Below are positions 53,024 to 62,877 of a DNA stretch of 64,000 bases, in pieces. The stretch covers positions 372,001-436,000 of the forward strand of contig NZ_JAIGNN010000002.1 of assembly GCF_019711565.1 (NCBI RefSeq), written 5' to 3'. The notes beneath the pieces are model-generated. The model saw only the letters and a list, made by a program, of their open reading frames with translations. It was not told the DNA's origin and did no database searches. The position numbers were made by a program, and so were the translations under genes. Source of the stretch: Qipengyuania proteolytica (GTDB taxonomy: Bacteria > Pseudomonadota > Alphaproteobacteria > Sphingomonadales > Sphingomonadaceae). Numbering within the stretch: position 1 is the first letter of the stretch; each line of letters starts with the position of its first letter.

Positions 53024-53059
53024 CGACCCCACACTTGCGCGCAAGCTGCGCCAAAGGCA

Positions 53060-53794
53060 ATGCAAGTGGTTGAAACGCTGGGATCGGGGGTTTGGTTGCC
53101 GGACAAAGACAAAATTGCCGCAACGCATGCCGGGGCCGGTCATCGCGAGCGATTGCGGCAGCGCCTCCTCAAGGGCGGGCCCGAGGCCTTGGCCGACTAC
53201 GAACTGCTCGAGTTCCTGCTGTTCGCCGCGATCCGGCAGGGCGATACCAAGCCGCTGGCGAAATCGCTGATCGCGCATTTCGGTTCGCTGTCGGCCGTGC
53301 TCAACGCGGAGCCGGGCGCCGTGGCGCAGGTCAAGGGAATGGGCGAGGCGAGCGCCGCCTCGCTCTACGCCGTCGCCCTCGCCGCCCGGCGCATGACGCG
53401 CGGCATGGTCGAGGACAAACCGGTGCTGGGCAGCTGGCAGGCGCTCCTGGACTATCTCGCGGTCGACATGGCCCACCTCACCGTCGAGCGCGTCCGGGTG
53501 CTCTATCTCAACGCGCAGAACCGTCTGATCCTCGACCACCATGTCGGTGACGGGTCGATCGACGAGGCGGCGATCCACCCGCGCGAGGTCATCCGCAAGG
53601 CCTTCGACATCGGGGCGACTGCCCTGATCCTGGTGCACAACCACCCGAGCGGCAATCCCGAGCCGAGCCGCGCGGACATCCAGATCACCCAGCGCATCGC
53701 CGAGGCCGGACGTCTACTCGGCGTGACGGTCCACGACCACGTGATCATCGGTCGCAGCGGGCATGTCTCGCTGCGGGCGAAAGGGCTGATCTAG
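53060..53794 (+). CDS. radC: RadC/JAB-domain DNA repair-type protein
   Basis: 244 residues. HRERLRQRLLKGGPEALADYELLEFLLF is the N-terminal UPF0758 region, a helix-hairpin-helix follows (LNAEPGAVAQVKGMGEASAASLYAVALA), and the JAMM motif is ALILVHNHPSGNPEPSRADI. RadC is a presumed metalloprotease-like protein; its name comes from a repair mutation that was later placed elsewhere, so a repair role is unproven. It is divergent from ydbH. Start is uncertain; ATG at 53060 has AAGG close by. Confidence 0.9.
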   Translation: MQVVETLGSGVWLPDKDKIAATHAGAGHRERLRQRLLKGGPEALADYELLEFLLFAAIRQGDTKPLAKSLIAHFGSLSAVLNAEPGAVAQVKGMGEASAASLYAVALAARRMTRGMVEDKPVLGSWQALLDYLAVDMAHLTVERVRVLYLNAQNRLILDHHVGDGSIDEAAIHPREVIRKAFDIGATALILVHNHPSGNPEPSRADIQITQRIAEAGRLLGVTVHDHVIIGRSGHVSLRAKGLI

Positions 53795-53803
53795 CGTTCC
53801 GTC

Positions 53804-56587
53804 TCAGCTCTTGGGTCGCAGCCCGTACCGCTCATAGCGCGCCTCGATATCGGGCGAGAGCCGCTTGGCATGGAGGATATCGGTCTTGCCCTCAGCTTCG
53901 CCGCGCGCCAGCCGGATGATCCCGCGCAGGTACAAGCTCGCGGCCTGCGACGGGTCCTTCTTCAGTGCGGCATCGAGATCGGCCAGCGCGTCATCCTCAC
54001 GGCCCAGCCGGTGGAAAACCAGCGCCCGACTGTCGAGCGCTGCGGCGCTATAGCCATTGGCCTTGACCGCGCGGTCGCATAGCTCCGCGCTATCACCGAT
54101 GCGATAGTTCCACGTGCCCATGAACCAGCATTGCGAGTTGAGCAGCAGTTCGTCGCCGGGACGGTCCGCCAGCGCATCGGCCAGCATGGTCCAGGCTTCC
54201 TCCGTGCGCGCGGTATTTCCCGCAATCTCCGCGAACACTTGTGCGACCGAGGACTGTTCCTCCCCGCTCACCTCGATGGAATCGAGCACGGCAAGGCCCT
54301 CGTCGGCCTTTCCGGCGAGCGCGAGCGCTTGCGCGTAGGCCGCTCCGCTGCCGAGGTTGCCGGTCAGTTCGTAAACGATCCGGGACGCCTCGGCCGCATC
54401 GTCGAACCGGCCCATCTGGGCCAGCAGCGCCGCGCGTGCTTCATAAGCATCGGCGCTCCCTTTCATTGCAATCGCCTTGTCGATATCCGCCAGCGCCGCC
54501 TTGTAGTCGCGGCCGAGCATATGGAGCGTGCTGCGCAGGATGATGAATCCTTCCTCGTCCGGCCACAGGTCCATCATGACCTCGGCAGGAGCGATCAGCC
54601 CTTCGATCCGCTGCGCGATTTCCTTGTCGTCGAGTTCCCAGGAGCGACGCGGATCGAGGATGCGGATTTCAGGGTCCGCGCTGTTCATCGCCCGCATTGC
54701 GGCCTTCGCTGCCGGAATGTCCGCCGGGGCGATCTCGCCCGGAATGTAGCTGGACGAGTCGACCACGCGGACCACCCTGTTCTCGAACGTCAGCTTGCGC
54801 TCGAACTTGGTCCCGGCGACGACCTGCGCCGCGAAATCGCCTGAGCCCTTGATCTCTGCGCCGGCACCCTTGTCGGGCAGGAGGTAGGCCGCCTCTTCGA
54901 TCGAAGTCATCGGTCCGCCGATCCTGTAAGGGATGTCACGCCACGCCGCCCGCGCCCGGTCAGGGTCGAACGCCCAGTTCGTCGATGCCGACTGGATCGT
55001 GTGCGTGGCGATATCGCGCTCGATGCCGAAGCTCTCGCTCAGCATGCCCTTGGCGCGCAGGCGGCCGATGCCGGTTACCGCATCGTAGCTGTAATCGGCG
55101 TCGTAAACGAAGCCTTCGAAATAGTCTTTGGTGAACTGCTGGGCATGGCCGAGCAGCGTCTTGGGATCGGTCTCGCTCGCCTGCGCTTCCATGCGGGCGG
55201 CAAGCATGCCGCGCGTCTCGACCTCGAGTTCGTAGAGCGCAGGAATGTCCACCCCGCGCGTGAAGTCGTAAGTGACGCGCATGGTGCGGTCGGCGAAGCC
55301 CGGCCAGCGCTGCTCGAGCTTGACGAGATCGGCGCCCGCTTCGCGGATCGGAAGGGCATAGCTGAAGTTGGGTACTTCGCGGATCGTGGCGAGGCGCGAG
55401 CCGGCGCTCGTCCCGTCGAGCCAATAATCGGTACCATCGATCATCGCGCGGACGATGACGTGATCGAACGCGCCAGGCAGCGGCTTCCAGACCGACACGG
55501 CATCGCCATTGTCGGTGTTTACCATCACGGCTTCGGCATCGATGTCGAGCTGGTGGAGCATCGCCAGCAACAGCAGGGTCTTCGCCTTACAGTCGCCGTA
55601 GCGCAGCGCCCAGGTCTCCATTGGCGTTTGCGGAAGGTAATTGCCGCCGTCCATGCCGTTCATGAGGTAGTTGATCTCGTCCTGCACCGTCTGCAGCGCA
55701 AGCGCCGCGCGTTCGAGCGGGACATCGGTCGCCGCACGGATCCGCTCGACCTCGGCCGCGAGCGTGCTGCCGGGTTCGATGGTCCCTTCGGTCACGTAGT
55801 GCGGTGCCATGATCGCGGCGACGTCGGACCACTTGGCGAAGCTGCCGGTCATGATCGCCGGCTGCACCTTGTAACGCCCCGGCGCATCGTCGGGCATTTC
55901 CTCGACCTTGGCGATCGGCAGCAGCATCTCGATCGTGCGATAACCCTTGGCATCGGTGATCTTCGGCTCGGGCGACTGGCCGAGCAGTGCGTAGTCGACG
56001 CCCGAAGCCTGCGGCCAGGATATCCGCAGACGACCGAAGCCGAGGCGCGTGGGTTCGGTAGTGAGGCCCTCGGTCGCCTGCACCTGCCCGTCGAGTGCCT
56101 GGTCACGGCTCGAGGTGGTGCTGGCGAAGCGCAGGATGTCGCCCACCTTGAGCCCGGGGATCTTGAACAGCGCTGTCAGCGCTCCGTTCACCGTGCGGCG
56201 CTCAAGTTCCGTCTCGCGGCGGATCACCTCATGCTCGATGCCGTCTGCGATCAGGTCGATCACCTTGCCGTCACGGACGATTTGGAGGCGATGCATGGTG
56301 AGGTCGCCCTTGTCGGGGAACCAGCCGAACTGGAGCGTCCCTAGGCGCGAGAGCACCTGTGCATTGCGAACATCATAGGCGATGTCGGTGTAGCGGTGGA
56401 CCACCCCGCCTTCGAGCCGCAGCTGGCGGTCGAACACGGTAATCTCCTGCCTTTCGGCAACCGCCGCGTCGAAATCGACCGGAACGACCCACTCGGGGAC
56501 GTCTGCAAAATTTACGGTCTCGCCCGCCGTCGCCGGCGCCGAAAGAATGGCAATCGGTGCGACTGCGTAAAGAAACGCGGCTCTCAC
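53804..56587 (-). CDS. DUF3857/transglutaminase/TPR protein, secreted
   Basis: 927 residues. Signal peptide VRAAFLYAVAPIAILSAPATAG, then a DUF3857 domain (RYTDIAYDVRNAQVLSRLGTLQFGWFPDKGDLTMHRLQIV), a transglutaminase-like core (WALRYGDCKAKTLLLLAMLHQLDIDAEAVMVN with Cys in YGDCK and DHVIVRAM His) and a C-terminal set of TPR repeats (about residues 720-910). I chose GTG 56587: GGGGGAAG is six bases before it and the signal peptide begins there. Partners and substrates are unknown. Opposite to purB. Confidence 0.85.
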   Translation of the reverse strand: MRAAFLYAVAPIAILSAPATAGETVNFADVPEWVVPVDFDAAVAERQEITVFDRQLRLEGGVVHRYTDIAYDVRNAQVLSRLGTLQFGWFPDKGDLTMHRLQIVRDGKVIDLIADGIEHEVIRRETELERRTVNGALTALFKIPGLKVGDILRFASTTSSRDQALDGQVQATEGLTTEPTRLGFGRLRISWPQASGVDYALLGQSPEPKITDAKGYRTIEMLLPIAKVEEMPDDAPGRYKVQPAIMTGSFAKWSDVAAIMAPHYVTEGTIEPGSTLAAEVERIRAATDVPLERAALALQTVQDEINYLMNGMDGGNYLPQTPMETWALRYGDCKAKTLLLLAMLHQLDIDAEAVMVNTDNGDAVSVWKPLPGAFDHVIVRAMIDGTDYWLDGTSAGSRLATIREVPNFSYALPIREAGADLVKLEQRWPGFADRTMRVTYDFTRGVDIPALYELEVETRGMLAARMEAQASETDPKTLLGHAQQFTKDYFEGFVYDADYSYDAVTGIGRLRAKGMLSESFGIERDIATHTIQSASTNWAFDPDRARAAWRDIPYRIGGPMTSIEEAAYLLPDKGAGAEIKGSGDFAAQVVAGTKFERKLTFENRVVRVVDSSSYIPGEIAPADIPAAKAAMRAMNSADPEIRILDPRRSWELDDKEIAQRIEGLIAPAEVMMDLWPDEEGFIILRSTLHMLGRDYKAALADIDKAIAMKGSADAYEARAALLAQMGRFDDAAEASRIVYELTGNLGSGAAYAQALALAGKADEGLAVLDSIEVSGEEQSSVAQVFAEIAGNTARTEEAWTMLADALADRPGDELLLNSQCWFMGTWNYRIGDSAELCDRAVKANGYSAAALDSRALVFHRLGREDDALADLDAALKKDPSQAASLYLRGIIRLARGEAEGKTDILHAKRLSPDIEARYERYGLRPKS

Positions 56588-56795
56588 AAGTACTTCCCCC
56601 AAGTTCTTCTTTTGATGGAGCGTATCGCTGGACGCAGCGAATGCAATCGCAATATCGGCGAAACGCAACGCTTCGTCGCAGGCGTACAATTTGTCGCAGA
56701 CCTATTTGCGTTGCGCACGGGGTTGCGATTCGGCCCTCCGGAGCCTAGCGGCAGCGCCACATTCCCCGCGCACACAGATCCGGAGTTCGCCCGCA

Positions 56796-58106
56796 ATGGT
56801 TCCCCGTTACGCCCGCCCCGCCATGACCGCCCTGTGGGAGCCGGAGGCGAAGTATCGCATCTGGTTCGAGATCGAGGCGCACGCGACCGAGAAGCTCGGC
56901 GAACTGGGTGTGGTGCCCAAGAGCGCAGCCAAGGCATTGTGGGACTGGTGGGCGACCGACCCAAAGATCGACGTGGAGGCGATCGACGCGATCGAAGCCG
57001 TGACCAAGCACGACGTGATCGCCTTCCTCACCTGGGTGGCCGAAAACGTGGGCGAGGAAGCGCGCTTCATGCACCAGGGCATGACCTCCAGCGACGTGCT
57101 CGACACCACTCTGGCGGTCCAGCTGGCGCGCGCCACGGACATCCTGCTCGAAGACCTGGACGATCTGCTGGCCGCGATCAAGCGCCGCGCAGAAGAGCAC
57201 AAATACACGCCGACGATCGGTCGCAGCCACGGCATCCATGCCGAGCCGGTGACCTTCGGCCTCAAGCTCGCGCAGGCGTATGCCGAGTTCGATCGCTGCA
57301 AGACCCGCCTCCTCGCCGCGCGCGATGAAATCGCCACCTGCGCCATTTCGGGCGCGGTGGGGACCTTCGCGAACATCGATCCGAGCGTCGAAGAATATGT
57401 CGCGGAAAAGCTGGGCCTTAAGGCCGAGCCGGTGTCCACGCAGGTCATCCCGCGCGACCGCCATGCCATGTACTTCTCTACACTGGCGGTTATCGCGGGC
57501 AGCATCGAACGGCTCGCCGTCGAAGTCCGCCACTTGCAGCGCACCGAAGTGCTGGAAGCCGAAGAGTTCTTCTCCAAGGGCCAGAAGGGCTCGTCGGCCA
57601 TGCCGCACAAGCGCAACCCGATCCTGACAGAGAACCTCACAGGCCAGGCGCGCATGATCCGCGCCTATGCCCTCCCGGCGCTCGAGAACGTGGCCCTGTG
57701 GCACGAGCGGGACATCTCGCATTCCTCGGTCGAGCGCTTCATCGGGCCGGACGCGACGATCACGCTCGATTTCGCGCTCGCCCGCCTGACCGGCGTGGTC
57801 GACAAGCTGCTCGTTTACCCCGGGCGCATGCAGGCCAACATGGACCGCATGGGCGGCCTCATCCATTCGCAGCGCGTGCTGCTCGCGCTCACCCAGAACG
57901 GGGTCAGCCGCGAGGACGCCTATCGCCTGGTCCAGCGCAATGCGATGAAGGTTTGGGAATCGGACGGCCGCCTCATGTTGCTCGACCTGCTCAAGGCGGA
58001 CGAGGAGGTGACGGCCGCGCTGTCCGCGGAAGAGCTCGGGTCCCGCTTCGATCTCGACTACCACTTCAAGCACGTCGACACGATCTTCGCGCGGGTCTTC
58101 GGCTAG
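56796..58106 (+). CDS. purB: Adenylosuccinate lyase
   Basis: 436 residues. PurB releases fumarate in two steps of purine synthesis. RYARPAMTALWEPEAKYRIWFEIE, HQGMTSSDVLDT, GRSHGIHAEPVTFGLK and the signature GSSAMPHKRNPILTENL contain the active-site His and the mobile Ser. The start ATG at 56796 fits the family (VPRYAR). No gene overlaps; divergence from the transglutaminase gene leaves 208 nt. Confidence 0.97.
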   Translation: MVPRYARPAMTALWEPEAKYRIWFEIEAHATEKLGELGVVPKSAAKALWDWWATDPKIDVEAIDAIEAVTKHDVIAFLTWVAENVGEEARFMHQGMTSSDVLDTTLAVQLARATDILLEDLDDLLAAIKRRAEEHKYTPTIGRSHGIHAEPVTFGLKLAQAYAEFDRCKTRLLAARDEIATCAISGAVGTFANIDPSVEEYVAEKLGLKAEPVSTQVIPRDRHAMYFSTLAVIAGSIERLAVEVRHLQRTEVLEAEEFFSKGQKGSSAMPHKRNPILTENLTGQARMIRAYALPALENVALWHERDISHSSVERFIGPDATITLDFALARLTGVVDKLLVYPGRMQANMDRMGGLIHSQRVLLALTQNGVSREDAYRLVQRNAMKVWESDGRLMLLDLLKADEEVTAALSAEELGSRFDLDYHFKHVDTIFARVFG

Positions 58107-58165
58107 ACGCGAGCGCCTGTCCGGCCTAGCAAGGACGAAACAGGCAATCGGGAGCCGGAACCACA

Positions 58166-58516
58166 ATGCAGATCGTCCGCACAATCGTCTGGGTCCTGTT
58201 GCTGTTCGCCCTGCTGGCGTTCAGCTTCTTCAACTGGAAGCCGGTCGAGGTGCAGATCTGGTCGAACACGGTGCTGGAAACGAAGCTTCCGGCGCTGGTG
58301 GTGATTTCCTTCCTGCTCGGCCTGCTGCCGATGTGGCTCATCCACCGCACCAGCAAATGGCGCATGACCCGCCGAGTCAATGCGCTCGAGGCGGTGACCA
58401 CCAAGATGGCGGCTCCCAAGACGGACGCTACACCCACGCCCGCCACGGCACCGCGCACCGACTTGCCGCCCGAACCCGCCAATCCCGTCGATCCGGAACC
58501 CAAGACCCCGCAATGA
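58166..58516 (+). CDS. lapA: LapA-domain membrane protein (DUF1049)
   Basis: 116 residues, two helices (IVRTIVWVLLLFALLAFSFFNW and LVVISFLLGLLPMWLIH) and a proline-rich acidic tail. FFNWKPVEVQIW is the DUF1049/LapA pattern. In E. coli LapA joins LapB to regulate LPS synthesis; here no lapB lies adjacent. The stop overlaps pyrF by ATGA. Confidence 0.8.
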   Translation: MQIVRTIVWVLLLFALLAFSFFNWKPVEVQIWSNTVLETKLPALVVISFLLGLLPMWLIHRTSKWRMTRRVNALEAVTTKMAAPKTDATPTPATAPRTDLPPEPANPVDPEPKTPQ

Positions 58517-59187
58517 GCAATCCCATCTACCTCGCCCTCGACATTCCCCGCCTGAGGGAAGGGATCGACCTCGCCAAGGCGGTCAAGGGGCATGTCGGCG
58601 GGATCAAGCTCGGGCTGGAGTTCTTCTGCGCGCATGGTGCGCACGGGGTGCACATGATCGGCCAGCTCGGCCTGCCGATCTTCCTCGACCTCAAGCTCTA
58701 TGACATCCCCAACACGGTCGCCGCCGCGATGCAGGCGATCCACGTGCTCGAACCCTCGATCGTCACCGTCCACGCTAGCGGCGGGCGCGCGATGCTGGAG
58801 GATGCCAAGGCAGCGGCAGGGGAGCACACCAAGGTCGTCGGCGTGACCATGCTCACCAGCATGGACGACCGCGATCTCCAGCGGACCGGCATTCAGGGCA
58901 GCGCGCACGATCATGTGATGCGCCTCGCCGAACTTGCTCAGGATGCCGGGCTCGACGGGATCGTGTGTTCGGGCCAGGAAGTGAAGTCGGTCCACAAGCA
59001 GTGGAAGGACGGTTTCTTCGTCGTTCCGGGCCTGCGCCCTGCCGGCAGCGCGGCAGGCGACCAGAAGCGCGTCGTCACCCCCCGCCAGGCGCGCGACGAT
59101 GGGGCCAGCGTTCTTGTGATCGGCCGCCCGATCAGCCGCGCGCCCGATCCCGCGCAGGCCGCCCGGGAGATCGAGGCGACGCTTTGA
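58513..59187 (+). CDS. pyrF: Orotidine 5'-phosphate decarboxylase
   Basis: 224 residues, standard. PyrF turns OMP into UMP. YLALDIPRLREGIDLAKAVKGHVGGIKLGLEFF, the catalytic DLKLYDIPNT, VTVHASGG, VTMLTSM and VIGRPISRAPDP make up the TIM-barrel active site. The start overlaps lapA (ATGA) and the stop overlaps the next gene (TTGA). Confidence 0.97.
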   Translation: MSNPIYLALDIPRLREGIDLAKAVKGHVGGIKLGLEFFCAHGAHGVHMIGQLGLPIFLDLKLYDIPNTVAAAMQAIHVLEPSIVTVHASGGRAMLEDAKAAAGEHTKVVGVTMLTSMDDRDLQRTGIQGSAHDHVMRLAELAQDAGLDGIVCSGQEVKSVHKQWKDGFFVVPGLRPAGSAAGDQKRVVTPRQARDDGASVLVIGRPISRAPDPAQAAREIEATL

Positions 59188-59516
59188 ACAAGTCGGCAAG
59201 TCAGCAGAATAGGGTGCTTCTGTGGGTCGGCTTAGCCCTGTGGCTTAGCGCGACTGCCAATGTGGGTTTCTGGCTTGCCACCGCAGGGATCCTGACGCGA
59301 CGCGGAGTCAAGACCGAAGGGGCGGGTTACATCCTTTCGCTCAGCTCAAGCCTGATAATAGCAATTCTCGGCGCGATATTCCTTGCGCTGTGGCTGCGCG
59401 AAGCCGCTCGACGCCGCAGGGCCGGCCATTCGTCATCGGACCAGGGCGAGGCGCCGCGACGGCTTGGGGACATCCTCTCTGAAAGCCTTCGACAGCGTAG
59501 AGATCGGGAGGGCTGA
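59184..59516 (+). CDS. Small membrane protein with TTG start
   Basis: 110 residues. One or two helices (VLLWVGLALWLSATANVGFWLATAGILT and GYILSLSSSLIIAILGAIFLALWL) and a basic tail (REAARRRRAGHSSSD). No family is recognised. The frame opens at TTG (59184), overlapping the pyrF stop as TTGA, with GAGG seven bases upstream; there is no ATG before the first helix. Confidence 0.65.
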   Translation: MNKSASQQNRVLLWVGLALWLSATANVGFWLATAGILTRRGVKTEGAGYILSLSSSLIIAILGAIFLALWLREAARRRRAGHSSSDQGEAPRRLGDILSESLRQRRDREG

Positions 59517-59539
59517 CAATCGCTTCGCTCGACGTCGCA

Positions 59540-60025
59540 TTGCCCGGCGATGCCCCTGCCCTCAAGGACCTGCTCGAAGCCGCCTACCGCGGCGATTCGG
59601 CGCGGCGGGGATGGAATCACGAAGCCGATATCCTCGACGACGATCGCGTCGCGCCCGGGGAGGTCGAGGCGCTGCTGGTCGACCCGCTTGTCACCATGCT
59701 CGTTGCCCGCGACGCAAGCGAACTGACCGGCTGCGTGGCCGTTACCCGGCGCGATGCGCGGCTCGCATACCTCGGCATGCTGTGCGTGCGCCCGGACCTG
59801 CAATCGGCGGGTCTGGGGCGCAGGCTGCTCGATGCAGCTGAAGATAAGGCTCGCGCCGACGGGATCGCAGTCATGGAGATGACCGTCATCGACAGCCGCG
59901 ACAGCCTGATCGCCTGGTACGAACGACGCGGCTACGCGCGCAGCGGCGAGACTCGGCCGTTTCCGGTTCCACGCGATCCGCCGATCACATTCGTCGTGCT
60001 GGAAAAGCCGCTCCCGACAGCCTAG
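59540..60025 (+). CDS. GNAT-family N-acetyltransferase
   Basis: 161 residues from TTG 59540. LGMLCVRPDLQSAGLGRRLLDAAEDKARADGIAVMEMTVIDSRDSLIAWYERRGYARSGE is the acetyl-CoA fold (motif A RxxGLG/RL and motif B with YERRGY). The first homologous residues run upstream of the TTG (LTIASLDVALPGD), so the true start may be at 59513-59519, where the strong site GGGAGGG (59506-59512) lies but no standard ATG, GTG or TTG is available. Substrate unknown. Confidence 0.75.
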   Translation: MPGDAPALKDLLEAAYRGDSARRGWNHEADILDDDRVAPGEVEALLVDPLVTMLVARDASELTGCVAVTRRDARLAYLGMLCVRPDLQSAGLGRRLLDAAEDKARADGIAVMEMTVIDSRDSLIAWYERRGYARSGETRPFPVPRDPPITFVVLEKPLPTA

Positions 60026-60034
60026 GTCCCATCG

Positions 60035-60679
60035 ATGGCCCCGCCCCTTATCAAGATCTGCGGCATTGCCACGCCAGAGGCGCTGGATGCGGCAATCCAT
60101 TCCCGGGCGGATTTCGCTGGGTTCGTGTTTTTCCCGCCTTCGCCGCGCCATGTCGACGCGCATGCGGCAGCGGCGTTGGCCGCGCGGGGCGGCGGTGCGA
60201 TCGGGCGCGTCGGCCTGTTCGTGGATGCCGACGACGGCCTGATCGCCGAGAGCGTGCAGGCGGGACGCCTCAATGCCCTGCAATTGCACGGCGAGGAAAC
60301 GCCGGAACGTGCGGCAGAATTGCGCTCGCGCTTCGGCTTGCCGGTCTGGAAGGCCCTGCCGGTTGCCGCCCATGCCGATATCGACCGAGCCGCAGCCTAT
60401 CGCGACGCAGCCGATCTCATCCTGTTCGATGCCAAGACACCGAAGGACGCAGCCCTGCCCGGCGGGATGGGCTTGCGCTTCGACTGGTCGCTGCTTGCCG
60501 CCTACCGCGAGAAGATGGCTTGGGGACTGGCCGGCGGCCTGACACCCGCAAATGTCGCCCAAGCGATTGCCCAAACGGGAGCGCCTCTGGTGGATACCTC
60601 GAGCGGCGTCGAAAGCGCCCCCGGCGTAAAGGACCCCGCGAAAATCGCAGCGTTCTGCGCCGCCGCCCGCTCCGGCTGA
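60035..60679 (+). CDS. trpF: Phosphoribosylanthranilate isomerase
   Basis: 214 residues, TIM barrel. [15 protein letters not shown] carries the catalytic Cys; [31 protein letters not shown] with the Asp, and [30 protein letters not shown] with the phosphate loop follow. Tryptophan pathway. Begins nine nt after the GNAT gene. Confidence 0.97.
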   Translation: MAPPLIKICGIATPEALDAAIHSRADFAGFVFFPPSPRHVDAHAAAALAARGGGAIGRVGLFVDADDGLIAESVQAGRLNALQLHGEETPERAAELRSRFGLPVWKALPVAAHADIDRAAAYRDAADLILFDAKTPKDAALPGGMGLRFDWSLLAAYREKMAWGLAGGLTPANVAQAIAQTGAPLVDTSSGVESAPGVKDPAKIAAFCAAARSG

Positions 60680-60755
60680 CCGTAGGCCCGTTTCGCCTTC
60701 GGCAAACCAAGCTGTCTCGACACGGCGCAGGCACATCGGCAAGGGAATGCCCGCA

Positions 60756-61973
60756 ATGACCGAATCCAAACCCAACACCTTCCGCAACCAGCCCGACGAT
60801 CGGGGTCACTTCGGCGACTATGGCGGGCGCTATGTCGCCGAAACGCTGATGCCGCTGGTCCTCGACCTGGAGCGCGAATACCGCGCGGCGCAGGCCGATC
60901 CCGCATTCCAGGCGCAGTTCGACGACCTGCTCGAACATTACGTGGGCCGCCCCTCCCCGCTCTATTTCGCCGAGCGGTTGACCGAGGCGCTTGGCGGCGC
61001 GCAGGTGTGGTTCAAGCGCGATGAGCTCAACCACACGGGCGCGCACAAGATCAACAATTGCATCGGGCAGATCCTGCTCGCCATGCGCATGGGCAAGACA
61101 CGCATCATCGCGGAAACCGGCGCAGGACAGCATGGCGTCGCGACCGCGACCGTCTGCGCGCGCTTCGGCCTGCCTTGCGTCATCTACATGGGCGCGGAGG
61201 ATGTGCGGCGGCAGTCGCCCAATGTCTTCCGCATGAAGCTGCTGGGCGCAGAAGTCGTGCCGGTCACCAGCGGGCGCGGCACGCTGAAAGATGCGATGAA
61301 CGAAGGGCTGCGCGACTGGGTCGCGAATGTCCACGACACCTTCTACATCATCGGCACCGCCGCGGGACCGCATCCCTATCCCGAGCTCGTCCGCGACTTC
61401 CAGAGCGTGATCGGCAAGGAAGCGCGCGCGCAGATGCAGGACCGCATAGGCCGCCTGCCCGATTTGCTGGTGGCAGCCATCGGCGGCGGGTCCAACGCGC
61501 TCGGCCTGTTCCACCCCTTCCTCGACGATCCAGACGTGAAAATGCTCGGCGTGGAAGCGGCGGGCTATGGCCTTGACGGAGACCAGCATGCGGCCAGCCT
61601 GCTCGGCGGCTTCCCCGGGGTGCTCCATGGCAACAAGACCTATCTGCTGCAGGACGAGGACGGCCAGATCACCGAAGGCCACTCGATCAGCGCGGGTCTC
61701 GACTATCCCGGCATCGGCCCCGAACACGCCTGGCTCAAGGACATGGGCCGCGTCGAATACACCGCCGTCACCGACGACGAGGCGCTCGACGCATTCCAGC
61801 TGCTGTGCCGGACCGAGGGCATCATCCCCGCGCTTGAACCCAGCCACGCTATCGCGGCAGTAGCCAAGCGCGCCAAGGAAATGCCGAAGGACAGCGTGAT
61901 CCTCGCCAACTTGTGCGGACGCGGGGACAAGGACATCTTCACCGTGGCCGAAAGGCTTGGGGTGGAGATGTGA
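60756..61973 (+). CDS. trpB: Tryptophan synthase beta chain
   Basis: 405 residues. TrpB joins indole to serine. [19 protein letters not shown] starts the fold, the PLP lysine is in [13 protein letters not shown], and [19 protein letters not shown] and [14 protein letters not shown] bind PLP and serine. I prefer ATG 60756 over 60747 because AAGGGA lies nine bases before it. The stop overlaps trpA as GTGA. Confidence 0.98.
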   Translation: MTESKPNTFRNQPDDRGHFGDYGGRYVAETLMPLVLDLEREYRAAQADPAFQAQFDDLLEHYVGRPSPLYFAERLTEALGGAQVWFKRDELNHTGAHKINNCIGQILLAMRMGKTRIIAETGAGQHGVATATVCARFGLPCVIYMGAEDVRRQSPNVFRMKLLGAEVVPVTSGRGTLKDAMNEGLRDWVANVHDTFYIIGTAAGPHPYPELVRDFQSVIGKEARAQMQDRIGRLPDLLVAAIGGGSNALGLFHPFLDDPDVKMLGVEAAGYGLDGDQHAASLLGGFPGVLHGNKTYLLQDEDGQITEGHSISAGLDYPGIGPEHAWLKDMGRVEYTAVTDDEALDAFQLLCRTEGIIPALEPSHAIAAVAKRAKEMPKDSVILANLCGRGDKDIFTVAERLGVEM

Positions 61974-62749
61974 CCCGCCTCTCCGCTGCCTTCTCCAAGT
62001 CCCGCACCGCGCTCGTCTGCTTCCTCACCGCAGGCGATGGCGACACCGCGGCCAATCTCGACGCGCTGGTCGAGGGCGGCGCGGATGTGATCGAGCTGGG
62101 GATGCCGTTCACCGATCCCATGGCCGATGGGCCGGCGATCCAGAAGGCCAATATCCGCTCGCTCGGCGCAGGAACGACCACCGCCGATGTGCTGCGCATC
62201 GCGACCGAATTCCGCGGACGGCATCCCGACGTCCCGCTGGTGCTGATGGGCTATGCCAATCCCATGATCCGGCGAGGGCCGGAATGGTTTGCCTCTGCCG
62301 CCAAAGACGCTGGCGTTGATGGCGTGATCTGTGTCGATATCCCGCCCGAAGAAGACGATGCACTCGGCCCGGCACTGCGCGAAGCGGGCATCGCCCCGAT
62401 CCGCCTCGCCACGCCGACCACGGACGACAAGCGCCTGCCTGCCGTGGTCGATGGCAGCGAGGGCTTCCTCTATTACGTCGCGGTCGCAGGTATCACCGGC
62501 ATGCAGCAAGCGGCGATCGAGTCGATCGAGGCCAATGTCAGCCGCATCAAACGTTCGACCGACATTCCCGTCGCAGTCGGCTTCGGCGTGCGCACGCCGG
62601 AACAGGCTGGCGAAATCGCGCGCGTGGCCGATGGCGTGGTGGTCGGCTCGGCGCTGGTTGAGCTGGTCGCCGAGCACGGCGCGAATGCTCCGGCGAAGCT
62701 GCGCGAACTCACATCTGCATTGTCACAGGCGGTCCGTACGGCCCGCTAG
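61970..62749 (+). CDS. trpA: Tryptophan synthase alpha chain
   Basis: 259 residues, TIM barrel. [43 protein letters not shown] has the catalytic Glu and Asp; [10 protein letters not shown] and [13 protein letters not shown] bind phosphate. The GTG start overlaps trpB stop (GTGA). TrpA and TrpB form the channelled complex. Confidence 0.98.
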   Translation: MTRLSAAFSKSRTALVCFLTAGDGDTAANLDALVEGGADVIELGMPFTDPMADGPAIQKANIRSLGAGTTTADVLRIATEFRGRHPDVPLVLMGYANPMIRRGPEWFASAAKDAGVDGVICVDIPPEEDDALGPALREAGIAPIRLATPTTDDKRLPAVVDGSEGFLYYVAVAGITGMQQAAIESIEANVSRIKRSTDIPVAVGFGVRTPEQAGEIARVADGVVVGSALVELVAEHGANAPAKLRELTSALSQAVRTAR

Positions 62750-62757
62750 CTTCCGAA

Positions 62758-62834
62758 GTCATTGCGAGCGTAGCGACGCAATCCGGTCCTGCGCTCGCTG
62801 GATTGCCGCGTCGCCTGCGGCTCCTCGCAATGAC
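62758..62834. repeat. REP-like intergenic palindrome
   Basis: The 77-bp segment begins GTCATTGCGAG and ends CTCGCAATGAC, the exact reverse complement. Inner sections (CAATCCGG and CTGGATTG; CGTAGCGACG and CGTCGCCTGCG) also pair imperfectly. The sequence type is a REP-like element seen widely in alphaproteobacterial genomes. It sits in the 128-nt gap between trpA and accD. Confidence 0.85.
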
Positions 62835-62877
62835 TGAGTGTTTGAGGTTTCGCACAACCGGATTATAGGCCCACCGC

